From Bacteroidales bacterium (lineage in GTDB: Bacteria; Bacteroidota; Bacteroidia; Bacteroidales; Muribaculaceae): DNA of 14,235 nt. Below the pieces are notes generated by a model, which worked only from the letters and a program-made list of their open reading frames with translations, ran no database searches and was not told the DNA's origin. How positions within the stretch are numbered: position 1 is the first letter of the stretch; every line of letters starts with the position of its first letter. Positions 1-8,598 of this stretch are shown piece by piece. Made by a program: the position numbers and the translations under genes. Location: contig SFEA01000051.1 of NCBI GenBank assembly GCA_004557385.1, positions 1-14,235 of the forward strand, given 5' to 3'.

Positions 1-1
1 G

Positions 2-1006
2 CGATTGCGTGAGGTAATTGAACTTGAAAAGCCCGACCATATCATTCCTGAGGTTGAGGCTATTGCAACACCAACGCTTGTAGAACTTGAAAAAGAAGGT
101 TATAACGTAACACCCACAGCGAGTGCTGCTCTGCTCACTATGAATCGTGAGGGCATTCGTAGGCTCGCAGCTGAAACATTGGGCATAACCACTTCGAAAT
201 ATGTTTTTGCTTCAACCTATCAGGAATTCAGCGATGCTGTGCACCAAATTGGTGTGCCTTGCGTGGTTAAACCCATCATGAGCAGTTCGGGCCACGGTCA
301 GAGCGTGGTGAAGTCGTTCGACGACATCGACCGCAGTTGGCACATTGCCCAGGAAGGCGGTCGCGCCGGAGCCGGTCGCGTGATTGTTGAGGCGTTTGTT
401 GATTTCGACTACGAAATCACGTTGCTCACGGTGCGCAACATTCTTGGCACAGCGTTTTGCGAACCTATCGGACACATTCAAATCGACGGCGACTACCGCT
501 ATTCGTGGCAACCGCAGCCAATGAGCCCGGCAGCAAAAGCCAAGGCGCAGGAGATTGCCAAGAGAGTAACCGATGCACTTGGCGGCTACGGCATATTCGG
601 CGTGGAGATGTTCATCAAGGGCGACGATGTGATTTTCAGCGAAGTGTCGCCACGTCCTCACGACACCGGCATGGTGACTATGATTTCGCAGGACCAAAGC
701 GAATTTGCATTGCATGCCCGCGCCCTGCTTGGATTGCCCGTGCCTGAAATCAAGTTTTATGGACCGTCGGCTTCGCGCGCCGTGGTGGTTGAAGGCGACA
801 CCGACACAGTGGAATTTGCCGGCATTGAGAAAGTGCTCGAAGAACCCGGAACGCAAATGCGCATCTTTGGCAAACCCGAGGTTAAGGGACATCGCCGTAT
901 GGCTGTGATTCTTGCCACCGACGAAAGTGTTGAGGCTGCAAAGGAAAAAGCCGAACGCGCCTACAGCAAACTTGAAGTGATTGTGCATCCTCGCGAGAAG
1001 CGATAA
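2..1006 (+). CDS. purT: Formate-dependent phosphoribosylglycinamide formyltransferase (PurT), 5'-truncated by the window edge
   Basis: PurT is a cytoplasmic ATP-grasp enzyme that uses formate and ATP to turn GAR into formyl-GAR, the third step of purine synthesis. The reading frame is open from base 2. It enters at the segment LREVIELEKP, which matches E. coli PurT near residue 67, so about 66 N-terminal residues lie outside the window; the TTG at base 5 is not the start. Counting from base 5, visible signatures are TMNREGIRRLAAE (residues 45-57), the ATP-grasp segment PCVVKPIMSSSGHGQS (85-100), GGRAGAGRVIVE (118-129), GDYRYSWQPQPMSP (162-175) and the metal and substrate loop FSEVSPRPHDTG (211-222). 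The C-terminus is intact. The gene converges on the thioredoxin-like gene across a hairpin. Family assignment is near certain; I saw no missing catalytic residue in the part present. Confidence 0.96.
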   Translation, partial: RLREVIELEKPDHIIPEVEAIATPTLVELEKEGYNVTPTASAALLTMNREGIRRLAAETLGITTSKYVFASTYQEFSDAVHQIGVPCVVKPIMSSSGHGQSVVKSFDDIDRSWHIAQEGGRAGAGRVIVEAFVDFDYEITLLTVRNILGTAFCEPIGHIQIDGDYRYSWQPQPMSPAAKAKAQEIAKRVTDALGGYGIFGVEMFIKGDDVIFSEVSPRPHDTGMVTMISQDQSEFALHARALLGLPVPEIKFYGPSASRAVVVEGDTDTVEFAGIEKVLEEPGTQMRIFGKPEVKGHRRMAVILATDESVEAAKEKAERAYSKLEVIVHPREKR

Positions 1007-1030
1007 TCGCTTTTCCCCAATAATAAAAAT

Positions 1031-1074
1031 CGATGCCGCAGGAAGTGCAGTTTTAGCAGCTTTCTGCGGCATCG
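1031..1074 (-). terminator. Hairpin terminator between convergent genes
   Basis: A 15-bp stem pairs 1031-1045 with 1060-1074, with one G-T wobble, and the loop contains a further tgc/gca pairing. On the minus strand the stem is followed at once by ATTTTTATTATT, so it best fits termination of the thioredoxin-like gene. It probably also stops purT read-through, although the plus side lacks a good U-run. Confidence 0.8.
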
Positions 1075-1105
1075 AAGCATTATAGGAGCGAGAGCTCGTG
1101 GGTAA

Positions 1106-2158
1106 TTATTTTGCCATTATTTCGTCGATTTTTGCCATCAGCTTGTCGCCGAGCAGACCGCGGCACAAGATTGTTCCGTCGGCACTGAACACGATGATGT
1201 GCGGAATGGAGTTGAAGCCATAGGCATCGCTGGCAATGTTTTTGCTGTTGATGATTTGCGGCCAGGGCAGGGCGAGTTGCTCGATTGCTGCGAAAGTGTC
1301 TTCGGGTTTGTCCCAAACAGCCACGCCAAGAACGCTAAGCCCCTTGCCGTTGTATTTGTCGTAGATTTGTTTGAGCGTAGTGCTTGCTTCGCGACGGCAC
1401 GGTCCGCACCAGCTTGCCCAGAAATCCACCACCACAATATCGCCTTTGCCTACAAAGTCGCTTAGGCTGGTGGCTATGCCGTCCTCGGTAGTCACTGTGA
1501 AGTCCACCATCTTGCATCCCTCTTTGGTGCGTTCAACAGTTTGTGCGGCAGCGAGCAGTTTTTTCATGCGCGTGCTTTGCTCGGCATATTCTTTGGGCGC
1601 TTGTGCAAGGATGTCCTGCAGCTGCTGCAGCGAGAAATTGCCGTTAATCATATATTGGTAGAGCGACCACCATCCGAATGCGTTTTTCTTGTTGGCGGTG
1701 TAGTGCACCATCATGGCATCGGCAATCTTTGCCTCGATGGCTTGGGCTTGCGCAGCCAGTTGGTCGTCGCTGAGTTGCTTCTTGCTCAATTCCTCCATTT
1801 TTTTGTCCTGGGCATCCACTTCGTCGTTGAACTTAGCCAGCGAGTCGTTAAGCTCGGTGCCTGTGGCTTTTCGGTCAGCCCAATTGATGACAATGTCGCC
1901 CCCTTCGAGAATGAAAGTTGCGCGGGCGCCCGAAGCAAGCACGCGAGCAACCATGTTGTCCTTCACTTTTCCTTGGAAAACTGCTTTTCGCGCCATCACC
2001 AGTGCGCTGTCGATGGTGTCGCTTGAGTCGTAGTTGATAAGGTAGACCTTTTGAGCGGTCTCGTCGTCGTTATTGAAATTCACCTCAAGCCTATAGCTTT
2101 TTTCGGTGCATGCTGCAGCCATAAAGCTGATTGCCAGCAGTAAAAGTAGCTTTTTCAT
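1106..2158 (-). CDS. TlpA/ResA-type thioredoxin-fold lipoprotein with N-terminal DUF4369-like domain
   Basis: This 350-residue exported protein starts with a lipoprotein-type signal, MKKLLLLLAISFMAAAC, with Cys17 as the probable lipidated residue. Residues 20-100 resemble the DUF4369 beta domain that precedes thioredoxin modules in many Bacteroidetes proteins, with the stretch FILEGGDIVINW at 82-93. A charged helical linker (110-215) follows. The thioredoxin domain (about 216-350) has the redox motif WCGPC at 250-254 (Cys251, Cys254) and a Pro319 at the expected cis-proline place in SIPHIIVF. The likely role is a membrane-anchored thiol-disulfide reductase on the periplasmic face; the partner is unknown. 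The start is the only ATG giving a full signal peptide and sits 28 bases downstream of the putative -7 element. It is transcribed alone from a good promoter match and ends in a hairpin terminator. Family is clear; substrate is not. Confidence 0.9.
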   Translation of the reverse strand: MKKLLLLLAISFMAAACTEKSYRLEVNFNNDDETAQKVYLINYDSSDTIDSALVMARKAVFQGKVKDNMVARVLASGARATFILEGGDIVINWADRKATGTELNDSLAKFNDEVDAQDKKMEELSKKQLSDDQLAAQAQAIEAKIADAMMVHYTANKKNAFGWWSLYQYMINGNFSLQQLQDILAQAPKEYAEQSTRMKKLLAAAQTVERTKEGCKMVDFTVTTEDGIATSLSDFVGKGDIVVVDFWASWCGPCRREASTTLKQIYDKYNGKGLSVLGVAVWDKPEDTFAAIEQLALPWPQIINSKNIASDAYGFNSIPHIIVFSADGTILCRGLLGDKLMAKIDEIMAK

Positions 2159-2186
2159 AATCGTCGAGAATAATAGATTGTTTTGG

Positions 2187-2218
2187 CAAATATACGCACA
2201 TTTGCTTTAATAAACAAA
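2187..2218 (-). promoter_or_regulatory. Bacteroidetes-type promoter of the thioredoxin lipoprotein gene
   Basis: On the minus strand a TTTG (2218-2215) lies 20 nt from a perfect -7 element TATATTTG (2194-2187). A second TATATTTG overlaps the -33 site (2222-2215), so two nested start sites are possible. A perfect 10-bp palindrome, tatgcgcata, sits just upstream at 2221-2230. The start codon is 28 bases downstream of the -7 element. Confidence 0.7.
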
Positions 2219-2279
2219 TATATGCGCATAATCGTGTGCTATTGCGGTGAGGAGGCAACGGTGGTGCTGCTGTATGATG

Positions 2280-5276
2280 TTATGGCTGCATAATTGATTG
2301 GTATACAATACTTTGAATGGTTTTTCGGGCGTTGAGCGTCTTGAATGCGCGGTTGTCGCGAGTGGGGTGTACGCGGTTGCTGAGAAAGATGTAAATCAAA
2401 TCGTTCTCTTTGTCGACCCAGAAGCATGTGCCTGTAAATCCGGTGTGCCCAACAGTGGTTTGCGGGGCGGCTTTGCAGCAAGGCGAAAGATTAGGATGCT
2501 TGGTGTCGGGACGGTCGAAGCCTAATGCCCGACGCGAGTTTGGGCTTGCAGTTTGCATAAAGGTTTGCACAGTGGAGGGCTTGAGGAAGCGTATTCCGCC
2601 GTATGTGCCATCGTTGAGCCACATTTGGCAAATCTTAGCCACGTCGACAGCCGTTGAAAACAGCCCGGCATTGCCGGCATCGCCGCCCAGAAAAGCGGCA
2701 AGTTCGTCGTGCACATATCCTTTTAGCGTCTGCTTGCGCATGAAAGAGTCGTATTCAGTAGCGGCGATGTTGTTGACATCAAATCGGTCAAAGGGGTTGT
2801 AGGCAGTGTTCGCTGCTCCAAGAGGGGCGAAAAAGTAGTGGTCGACAAAGCTGCTGTGGCTCTGCTTGGTGATGCGTTTTTCAACTTCGCTGAGCAGACA
2901 AAAATTCAGGCAGCTATAAAGATATTTTCGGTTGGAGCGCAGTTTGGCATTATATATTCGGCTCATCACCGTGTCGGGCAAACTCTGTGAGCCAAACAGG
3001 TTGCGGGCGATGGGAATGGCGAATCGGTCGCTTTGTGTTTTCGATACAAAGTCGGGGCGCAGCCGAGCTGCTTTGTTACCATAGAGCGTGCTGTGAATTT
3101 TCACGCTGTTGTTTCGCGTGCGGCGTTTGGTGAGCAGTGCGCCACGGTAGGAGCGGCGGTCGGTCATTACATGATACATATTCAGCGATGCCGGCATGCC
3201 GGTTTCGTGAAACAGCAGGTCTTGAATGGTTATGTCTTCCTTGTCGGTTCCGCGCAGTTCGTCGATGAAGCGGCTTGCCTTGTCGGTGAGACTGAGTCGC
3301 CCTTGGTCGTAGCATTTCATTATTCCTGAAAGTGTGCCGGTGGCTTTCGATACCGACGCCAAGTCGAACATTGTGTTTTCGTCGACCGGCTTACGGTTTT
3401 TCGAGAAGTCGGTATAGCCATAGCTTCTGTTGCACACCACTTTGCCGTTCCTTGCCACCAACACTTGCAACGCAGAGTAGGCTTTTTGCTTCAAGCCCAG
3501 GTGTGCAATAGAATCGATGCGGCTTAGCATGTCGGGGCGCAACCCCACCTCGTTGGGCGACGTAAATCCCAATCGTGTGGCTTTGAAGAATATTCCGGTG
3601 CCGGCATGTGCCACGTTTTCGATGGTAACCGGCAGTGTGCCTCGGGCAGCGTTGCCGCCAAAAATGGTTTGTGCGGCAAAATCCTGTGCACGAGTGTCGT
3701 TGTCGTATGCCACCACGATTGATTTGCAGTGCTTGATTGAATATGCGTAATTCTGAATCTTATATGGGTTGATGAACATTGCTACAGACACATTTTCGGC
3801 ATTGTTCACCAGCGACGCAAGCGCATTGTAGTATGCGGCAGAATTGCTGTGCACACCCACAATCACCTTGTTGAAGTTGCCCTTGCGCAATTCAGCTTCG
3901 AGTTTCGATAGATTGTCGCCGGCATTATAGCTGAAACGCGTAGTGGCGGCATACATGGCACATCGACGCTGAAACATGGTGCTGGTGCCTTGCTCGTCGC
4001 CGAGAGTCACCACGGCAATGCGGCTTTCTTCGAGATGCTTGATGGGCAGTTCGTGGTTTTTGTTTTTCACCACGGTGATGGCAGCCGCCCATAGGCGATT
4101 GAGCAGTGATGACGGTTCGTCGCTGTTCAGGCAGCGTGACACGCTTTGCTCGTCGACGGGCGAAGCCGAAGCCAGTCCGAGGGCATATTTGTAGCGAAGA
4201 ATTTTTTTGCATTTTTCGTCGATGAGCGCTTGCGACAGCTTGTTCTCAGCCACAGCATTAAGCACATAATCAATTTCTTTTTCGGCATTAGGCACCGACA
4301 GCAGCACATCGTTGCCGGCACGCAGCGCCTTCACCGCCAAACTGCCTGAAGATTTTGCTCCGCTCATCTCGAGTGCGTCGGTGAAAACCAGCCCGTTGAA
4401 CCCTATTTGCTTCAGCAGAGCATTGGTTGAAGGCGACAGCGACGCAGGAAGCCCCGAGGCATCGACCTTAACGGCGGCGAGATGTCCCACCATAATGCCC
4501 GACAGTCCGGCCTCGGCATAGTGGCGGAACGGAAGCAGTTCGCACATGTTCATTTCGCGCAGCGATTTGCTTATTTGCGGCAGCGTCTTGTGCGAGTCGG
4601 TGCTTGTTGAACCATGCCCGGGAAAATGCTTTGCCGTGGTGAGCACGCCGTTGTCCTCCATGCCGCGAGCGTAGGCAATGCCCATACTTGCCACGCGCTC
4701 GGGCGATTCGCCAAACGAGCGTGTGCCAATCACTGGGTTGAGCGGGTTGTCGTTCACGTCGAGCACCGGCGCAAAGTTGACGTGTATGCCCATCAAGCGA
4801 CATTCGCGAGCCACCTCTTTGCCATAGTCGTAGAGCAGGCGGTCGTCGTTGATGGCGCCAAGCACCATGTTTCGTGGAAACTTGGGAGCATCGCTCATGC
4901 GCATCGACACGCCCCATTCGCCATCGATGGTAATCATCAGCGGCACTTGGGCAAGGCTTTGTGAATAGTTTATCAAGCGTGCCGTTTCTTGGCTTGTGCC
5001 TTCGGAAAACAGCAGTCCACCAATGCCCAGGTCTTCAACGTATTGGCTCAGCAACTTGCGAGTGGCGTCGTTGTCGGTGGGCGAAACTGTGAGAATAAAC
5101 AGCTGTGCCACTCTTTGGCGTTGGCTCATGGCGTTGAATTTGGCATTCACCCATTGGCTCATTGCCTGGGCATCGGCTCTATCGAGCAAAGCCGAGCGGT
5201 GCTGATGCTGAGCCGCTATGCAGTTGGCGCACATCAAAACCATTATCACAACTGTTGTACGAATTGTATTTAACAT
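2280..5276 (-). CDS. Secreted GH3 beta-N-acetylhexosaminidase fused to a serine beta-lactamase-like hydrolase
   Basis: This 998-residue exported fusion is of a kind common in Bacteroidetes. A Sec signal (residues 1-22, cut probably before Gln23) leads into a GH3 NagZ-type barrel (about 40-370). The barrel carries KHFPGHGSTSTDSH (216-229), whose Asp227 and His229 match the Asp-His acid/base dyad of Gram-positive NagZ, and FTDALEM with the putative nucleophile Asp300. A GH3 C-terminal-like Rossmann domain spans about 395-555. A PF00144-type beta-lactamase or esterase-like domain (about 580-995) has SVSK (Ser641, Lys644) and HTG (944-946). In this domain the second motif reads YSCLN at 787-791, where relatives usually have YSD or YSN. 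The likely work is cell-wall or glycan fragment trimming in the periplasm or at the surface; the hydrolase substrate is unknown. The first ATG gives the only complete signal peptide. Confidence 0.93.
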   Translation of the reverse strand: MLNTIRTTVVIMVLMCANCIAAQHQHRSALLDRADAQAMSQWVNAKFNAMSQRQRVAQLFILTVSPTDNDATRKLLSQYVEDLGIGGLLFSEGTSQETARLINYSQSLAQVPLMITIDGEWGVSMRMSDAPKFPRNMVLGAINDDRLLYDYGKEVARECRLMGIHVNFAPVLDVNDNPLNPVIGTRSFGESPERVASMGIAYARGMEDNGVLTTAKHFPGHGSTSTDSHKTLPQISKSLREMNMCELLPFRHYAEAGLSGIMVGHLAAVKVDASGLPASLSPSTNALLKQIGFNGLVFTDALEMSGAKSSGSLAVKALRAGNDVLLSVPNAEKEIDYVLNAVAENKLSQALIDEKCKKILRYKYALGLASASPVDEQSVSRCLNSDEPSSLLNRLWAAAITVVKNKNHELPIKHLEESRIAVVTLGDEQGTSTMFQRRCAMYAATTRFSYNAGDNLSKLEAELRKGNFNKVIVGVHSNSAAYYNALASLVNNAENVSVAMFINPYKIQNYAYSIKHCKSIVVAYDNDTRAQDFAAQTIFGGNAARGTLPVTIENVAHAGTGIFFKATRLGFTSPNEVGLRPDMLSRIDSIAHLGLKQKAYSALQVLVARNGKVVCNRSYGYTDFSKNRKPVDENTMFDLASVSKATGTLSGIMKCYDQGRLSLTDKASRFIDELRGTDKEDITIQDLLFHETGMPASLNMYHVMTDRRSYRGALLTKRRTRNNSVKIHSTLYGNKAARLRPDFVSKTQSDRFAIPIARNLFGSQSLPDTVMSRIYNAKLRSNRKYLYSCLNFCLLSEVEKRITKQSHSSFVDHYFFAPLGAANTAYNPFDRFDVNNIAATEYDSFMRKQTLKGYVHDELAAFLGGDAGNAGLFSTAVDVAKICQMWLNDGTYGGIRFLKPSTVQTFMQTASPNSRRALGFDRPDTKHPNLSPCCKAAPQTTVGHTGFTGTCFWVDKENDLIYIFLSNRVHPTRDNRAFKTLNARKTIQSIVYQSIMQP

Positions 5277-5287
5277 TGCTGCTTGGT

Positions 5288-5320
5288 CGAAATTAAAAAC
5301 ATTAAATTTTATGAATCAAA
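5288..5320 (-). promoter_or_regulatory. Putative promoter of the GH3 fusion gene
   Basis: On the minus strand a TTTG (5320-5317) is 21 nt from TAATTTCG (5295-5288), which matches TAnnTTTG at five of six fixed bases. Transcription would start only a few bases before the ATG at 5276, so the mRNA would be almost leaderless. The region is clearly more AT-rich than its surroundings. Confidence 0.5.
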
Positions 5321-5387
5321 GGGCTGCCAGCTGCCTGTTGCCTTCGCGCTGACGTTTGTTGGGGGCGGTGAAGAAAACAGTATGCGT

Positions 5388-5417
5388 CGCCACGAGAGCA
5401 TTCGGCAAACCGTGGCG
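5388..5417 (-). terminator. Weak hairpin after the nucleotidase pair
   Basis: A 7-bp stem cgccacg/cgtggcg (5388-5394 with 5411-5417, 16-nt loop) lies just past the stop of the downstream nucleotidase gene. Its T-rich stretch (TGTTTTCTTC on the minus strand) is several bases away rather than adjacent, so this is at best a weak terminator. Confidence 0.25.
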
Positions 5418-5429
5418 CCAACTTGCGCG

Positions 5430-6959
5430 TCAATCGGCGTAACGCATTCGTTTCTTGTCGGTCGACTTGATTTTTTTGCCTTTGGCATCGAGCTGTTTTG
5501 CGTAGTCGATAACGTGTTTGCCGTATGGAATGGTGTCGACAAACAGCTGTTCGCCTTTCTTCAGGTCGCCCATTCGGCTGCCGCCATTAGCCAGATAGTC
5601 GATGGTGATGAGTGTGTAATATTTTTCCGGGTCGACTTTCTTGCCGTTGATTTTGGCAGAAACCAGTTCGCCGCTGTGCTTGAACACCACATCGACAGCG
5701 CTGCTCACGGCGTCGCCGCCTCGTCCGGCAAGCGCCTCAAACACTTGCAGCAGATATTCGCCCTTGATGCGAATCACCACAAGGCGGTTGTCGAACGGCA
5801 ACATACCTTCGATGATGCCCTCGGTGACATCGCCTTCGGGCATTGGCTGACGAATGCCACCGCGATTCATGAGCGAAAACGTCACCTCATTGCCGTAGAG
5901 CTGCTTGCCTATTTCAACCACAGCATCGCACACCCAGTTGCCTAAGGCAGGTGTCACCTTATCCATTGCCATTGCCGAAGTGGCAATGCGAGTGTTCATT
6001 TTCTTGTCGGCTTGTTCGGCGTAGGGTTTCAGCCATGCGTTCAGGGCAGGGTAGAGGTCGGCAGCCTGTCGGTCGTATTGCTCAGTAATGGCGATCTGCG
6101 AGAATGTGGCTTTGCCGGTGGCAAGGTCGAAATCGATTTTCCCGAGAAATTCGCCTTGACCGCCCGATTGGCAGATGGGCACGTCGACGCCATCAAGGTT
6201 TTTCACGATGTGCGGGTAACGCTCGTTGTTGTTCGATGGGTCGACAAGCGTGTGAGAGTGTCCGCCTATTATGAGGTCGATGTATCGGCTGTTCTTGGCA
6301 ATCTGCACGTCGCTGGGCACGCCTTCTCGACCATTGTGCCCGATGTGCGACACCATCACCACACGGTCGGCAAGCCCCGAAGTTTTCAGGTATTCCGACA
6401 GCTTAAGTGCCACCGTAGTGGCGTCGTGATATTGCAGCGAACCGAGGCATTTGTCGGCAATCAAGCCTTTAGGACTGATGTTGATGCCAATAAACGCCAC
6501 GCGCTTGTCGCCCACATGCTTGATAACGTAGGGCTGAAAGATGCCTTCGCACGGCGTGCCGGTGAGGTCGTAGTTCGAGCAGATTTTGTCGGCACGCATA
6601 TTGCCGTAGTATTTGGCTATGTCGCCGATGCCGTTGTCAAACTCATGGTTGCCCATGATTATGATGTCGTAGCCGAGACTGTCGAGCGCCGCATATTCCA
6701 CATCGCCGCGGAACATCGAAAAAAACACAGTGCCTTGCACCGCGTCGCCGGCATGCACCGCCAGCACATTGGCATCAGCACGACGCACGCTGTCCATCAC
6801 CACGCATGTGCGCATCAATCCGCCACGCCCGTCCTGGTTGGGCATAATGGCGCTGTGAGTGTCGTTCGACGACAAGATGGTGAGGTGTTGGGCTTGGGCT
6901 GTGATGCAAAAGGCGAGGGCAGCCACGATTGTTATAGCAAGTTGTTTCATTGTTTTCAT
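5430..6959 (-). CDS. Exported UshA-family 5'-nucleotidase / metallophosphatase, copy 2 of a tandem pair
   Basis: This 509-residue enzyme has a Sec signal (residues 1-23, ending AQA) followed by the calcineurin-like metallophosphatase domain of UshA/CD73-type nucleotidases. The two-metal site motifs are complete: SNDTHS (Asp33, His35), GDAVQG (Asp72), GNHEFD (Asn104, His105), SHIGH (His205) and GGHSHT (His234, His236). The C-terminal substrate-specificity domain (about 325-490) has NRGGIR (365-370) and DYLANGG (454-460). The predicted reaction is dephosphorylation of nucleoside phosphates, or related sugar nucleotides, outside the inner membrane. It lies 20 bases after the stop of a close paralogue and is probably co-transcribed with it. 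An ATG three codons inside is an alternative start. Family is certain; the substrate is not. Confidence 0.93.
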   Translation of the reverse strand: MKTMKQLAITIVAALAFCITAQAQHLTILSSNDTHSAIMPNQDGRGGLMRTCVVMDSVRRADANVLAVHAGDAVQGTVFFSMFRGDVEYAALDSLGYDIIIMGNHEFDNGIGDIAKYYGNMRADKICSNYDLTGTPCEGIFQPYVIKHVGDKRVAFIGINISPKGLIADKCLGSLQYHDATTVALKLSEYLKTSGLADRVVMVSHIGHNGREGVPSDVQIAKNSRYIDLIIGGHSHTLVDPSNNNERYPHIVKNLDGVDVPICQSGGQGEFLGKIDFDLATGKATFSQIAITEQYDRQAADLYPALNAWLKPYAEQADKKMNTRIATSAMAMDKVTPALGNWVCDAVVEIGKQLYGNEVTFSLMNRGGIRQPMPEGDVTEGIIEGMLPFDNRLVVIRIKGEYLLQVFEALAGRGGDAVSSAVDVVFKHSGELVSAKINGKKVDPEKYYTLITIDYLANGGSRMGDLKKGEQLFVDTIPYGKHVIDYAKQLDAKGKKIKSTDKKRMRYAD

Positions 6960-6979
6960 TGTTTCAAATTAATTCGTGA

Positions 6980-8485
6980 TTAGTTGTGCATTCTCACTTT
7001 GCCGTCGGGGTTGATTACAACGCCCTTTTCGCCAAGCTGCTTCACATATTCGAGCACCAGACTGCCGTAAGGCACAGTGTCGGTGAACAGGCGTTCGGCT
7101 TTGGTGAACGGCTCCATATAGTCGCCGCCATTAGCGAGATAATCAACAGTGACCATTGTGTAGTATTTATCGGCATCGATGGGTTTGCCGTTGAGTTTAG
7201 CCCACACGATAGAGTGGTCGCGGAATTTGATGTCGAGTTGTCGGCTCACGGCGTCGCCACGGCGTCGTGTCATCACCTCCAATGCATTAATCAAGTCGGA
7301 GCCTTTGATGCGCAGCACCACCAACTTGTTGTCGAAGGGCAGCATCGACGTAATCATTCCTTCGGCGATGTCGCCTTTGGGCAACGGCTGACGAATGCCG
7401 CCGCGGTTCATTATTGCAAAGTCCACCTTGCCCCAGCGTTCGGCAATGATTTCGGTCACGGCGTCGCACACAAAGTTGGGCAGATAAGTGAGTTCGGAGT
7501 TCGACATTGCTCGCGCCGAGGTGGCAATGCGCAGTGTCATCACACGGTGCACCTCGTCGTCGAAAGGCTTCAGCCATTGCTTGAGGGCAGTGAATCGATT
7601 TGCCCAGGCATCGCGCGTGGCATCAACTGCAATCAGCCGATAGTCGGTGTTGCCGGTGGCGAGGTCAATATCTATTTGGCACATATTTTTGCCGTATTTG
7701 CCGGCTTGCACAATCGGAATCATGCGGCCATCGGCATTTGCCACCAGATGTTTGTCGCCGTTCGAGTCAATAAGCGTGTGCGAGTGTCCGCCTATTATGA
7801 GGTCGATATAGCGGCTTTTTCGGGCTATTGCCACGTCGCTTTCGCTGGTGTCGGTGTAGTTATAACCGATGTGCGACACCATCACCACACGGTCGGCAAG
7901 CCCCGATGTTTTGAGGTATTCCGACAGCTTAAGCGCCACTGTGGTGGCATCGTGATATGTAAGGTTGCCGGTGTTTTTGTCGGCAATCATTCCCTTTGGG
8001 TTGAGGTTGATGCCAATGAATGCCACTCGCTTGTCGCCCACATGCTTGATAACGTAGGGCTGGAAGATGCCTTGGCACGGCGTGCCGGTTAGGTCGTAGT
8101 TTGAGCAGACTTTGTTGGCACGCATGTTGCCGTAGTATTTGGCTATGTCGTGGATGCCGTTGTCAAACTCGTGGTTGCCCATAATAATAATGTCGAACCC
8201 GATGCTGTCGAGCATGGCATATTCCACCTCGCCGCGGAATGTGGAAAAATACACAGTGCCTTGCACCGCGTCGCCGGCATGCACTGCCAACACATTTTCA
8301 TTAGTTTGCCGCAAACTGTCCACAATGGCTTTCTGTCTCACAAAACCGCCTAAACCGTCGGCATCGGGCTGCACCATGCTGTGAGTGTCGTTGGCTGTGA
8401 CAATGGTTAAATGTTGTGCCTGCATGGCATTGCAACCTATGCCGATTGCCGCCCATGCAAAGGCGTATTGCAAAATATGTTTCAT
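6980..8485 (-). CDS. Exported UshA-family 5'-nucleotidase / metallophosphatase, copy 1 of a tandem pair
   Basis: This 501-residue paralogue has the same architecture: a signal peptide (about 1-23), then ANDTHS (Asp33, His35), GDAVQG (Asp72), GNHEFD (Asn104, His105), SHIGY (His205) and GGHSHT (His234, His236), followed by the C-terminal nucleotidase domain with NRGGIR (360-365) and DYLANGG (448-454). The start is ATG at 8485; the open frame reaches one codon further to a TTG at 8488, which I rejected. All metal ligands are kept, so both copies should be active. Identity with the downstream copy is very high in residues 98-209 (12 differences in 112 by my count) and drops in the specificity half, as expected if the pair act on different nucleotides or if part was homogenised by gene conversion. 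It is the first gene of the two-gene operon. Confidence 0.93.
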   Translation of the reverse strand: MKHILQYAFAWAAIGIGCNAMQAQHLTIVTANDTHSMVQPDADGLGGFVRQKAIVDSLRQTNENVLAVHAGDAVQGTVYFSTFRGEVEYAMLDSIGFDIIIMGNHEFDNGIHDIAKYYGNMRANKVCSNYDLTGTPCQGIFQPYVIKHVGDKRVAFIGINLNPKGMIADKNTGNLTYHDATTVALKLSEYLKTSGLADRVVMVSHIGYNYTDTSESDVAIARKSRYIDLIIGGHSHTLIDSNGDKHLVANADGRMIPIVQAGKYGKNMCQIDIDLATGNTDYRLIAVDATRDAWANRFTALKQWLKPFDDEVHRVMTLRIATSARAMSNSELTYLPNFVCDAVTEIIAERWGKVDFAIMNRGGIRQPLPKGDIAEGMITSMLPFDNKLVVLRIKGSDLINALEVMTRRRGDAVSRQLDIKFRDHSIVWAKLNGKPIDADKYYTMVTVDYLANGGDYMEPFTKAERLFTDTVPYGSLVLEYVKQLGEKGVVINPDGKVRMHN

Positions 8486-8518
8486 CAATCAAAAGTTTTT
8501 TGTAGTTATTTGTATATG

Positions 8519-8526
8519 CGAATTTA
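8519..8526 (-). promoter_or_regulatory. Putative -7 element for the nucleotidase operon
   Basis: TAAATTCG on the minus strand (8526-8519) matches TAnnTTTG at five of six fixed bases and leaves a leader of roughly 30 bases before ATG 8485. No clean TTTG occurs 19-21 nt upstream, so support is modest. Confidence 0.4.
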
Positions 8527-8598
8527 GCCATAATTTGCAACAAAACCACATTAAAGACCCACTTTTTTGCCATGTTGCGCAAAAAAATCACCCACACT

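Noticed and set aside
212..1072. 286-codon minus-strand open frame opposite purT
   Set aside because: Fully antisense to a certain gene, with no recognisable domain.
6986..8092. 368-codon open frame antisense to a nucleotidase gene (similarly 323 codons at 6012-6983 and 220 codons at 5283-5945, plus strand)
   Set aside because: They lie opposite well-supported nucleotidase genes. Their His/Val/Gly-rich content is the usual mirror of GC-rich coding DNA, and none shows a signal or domain.
8486..8488. TTG as start of the upstream nucleotidase
   Set aside because: The adjacent ATG at 8485 gives the same signal peptide and aligns with the paralogue.
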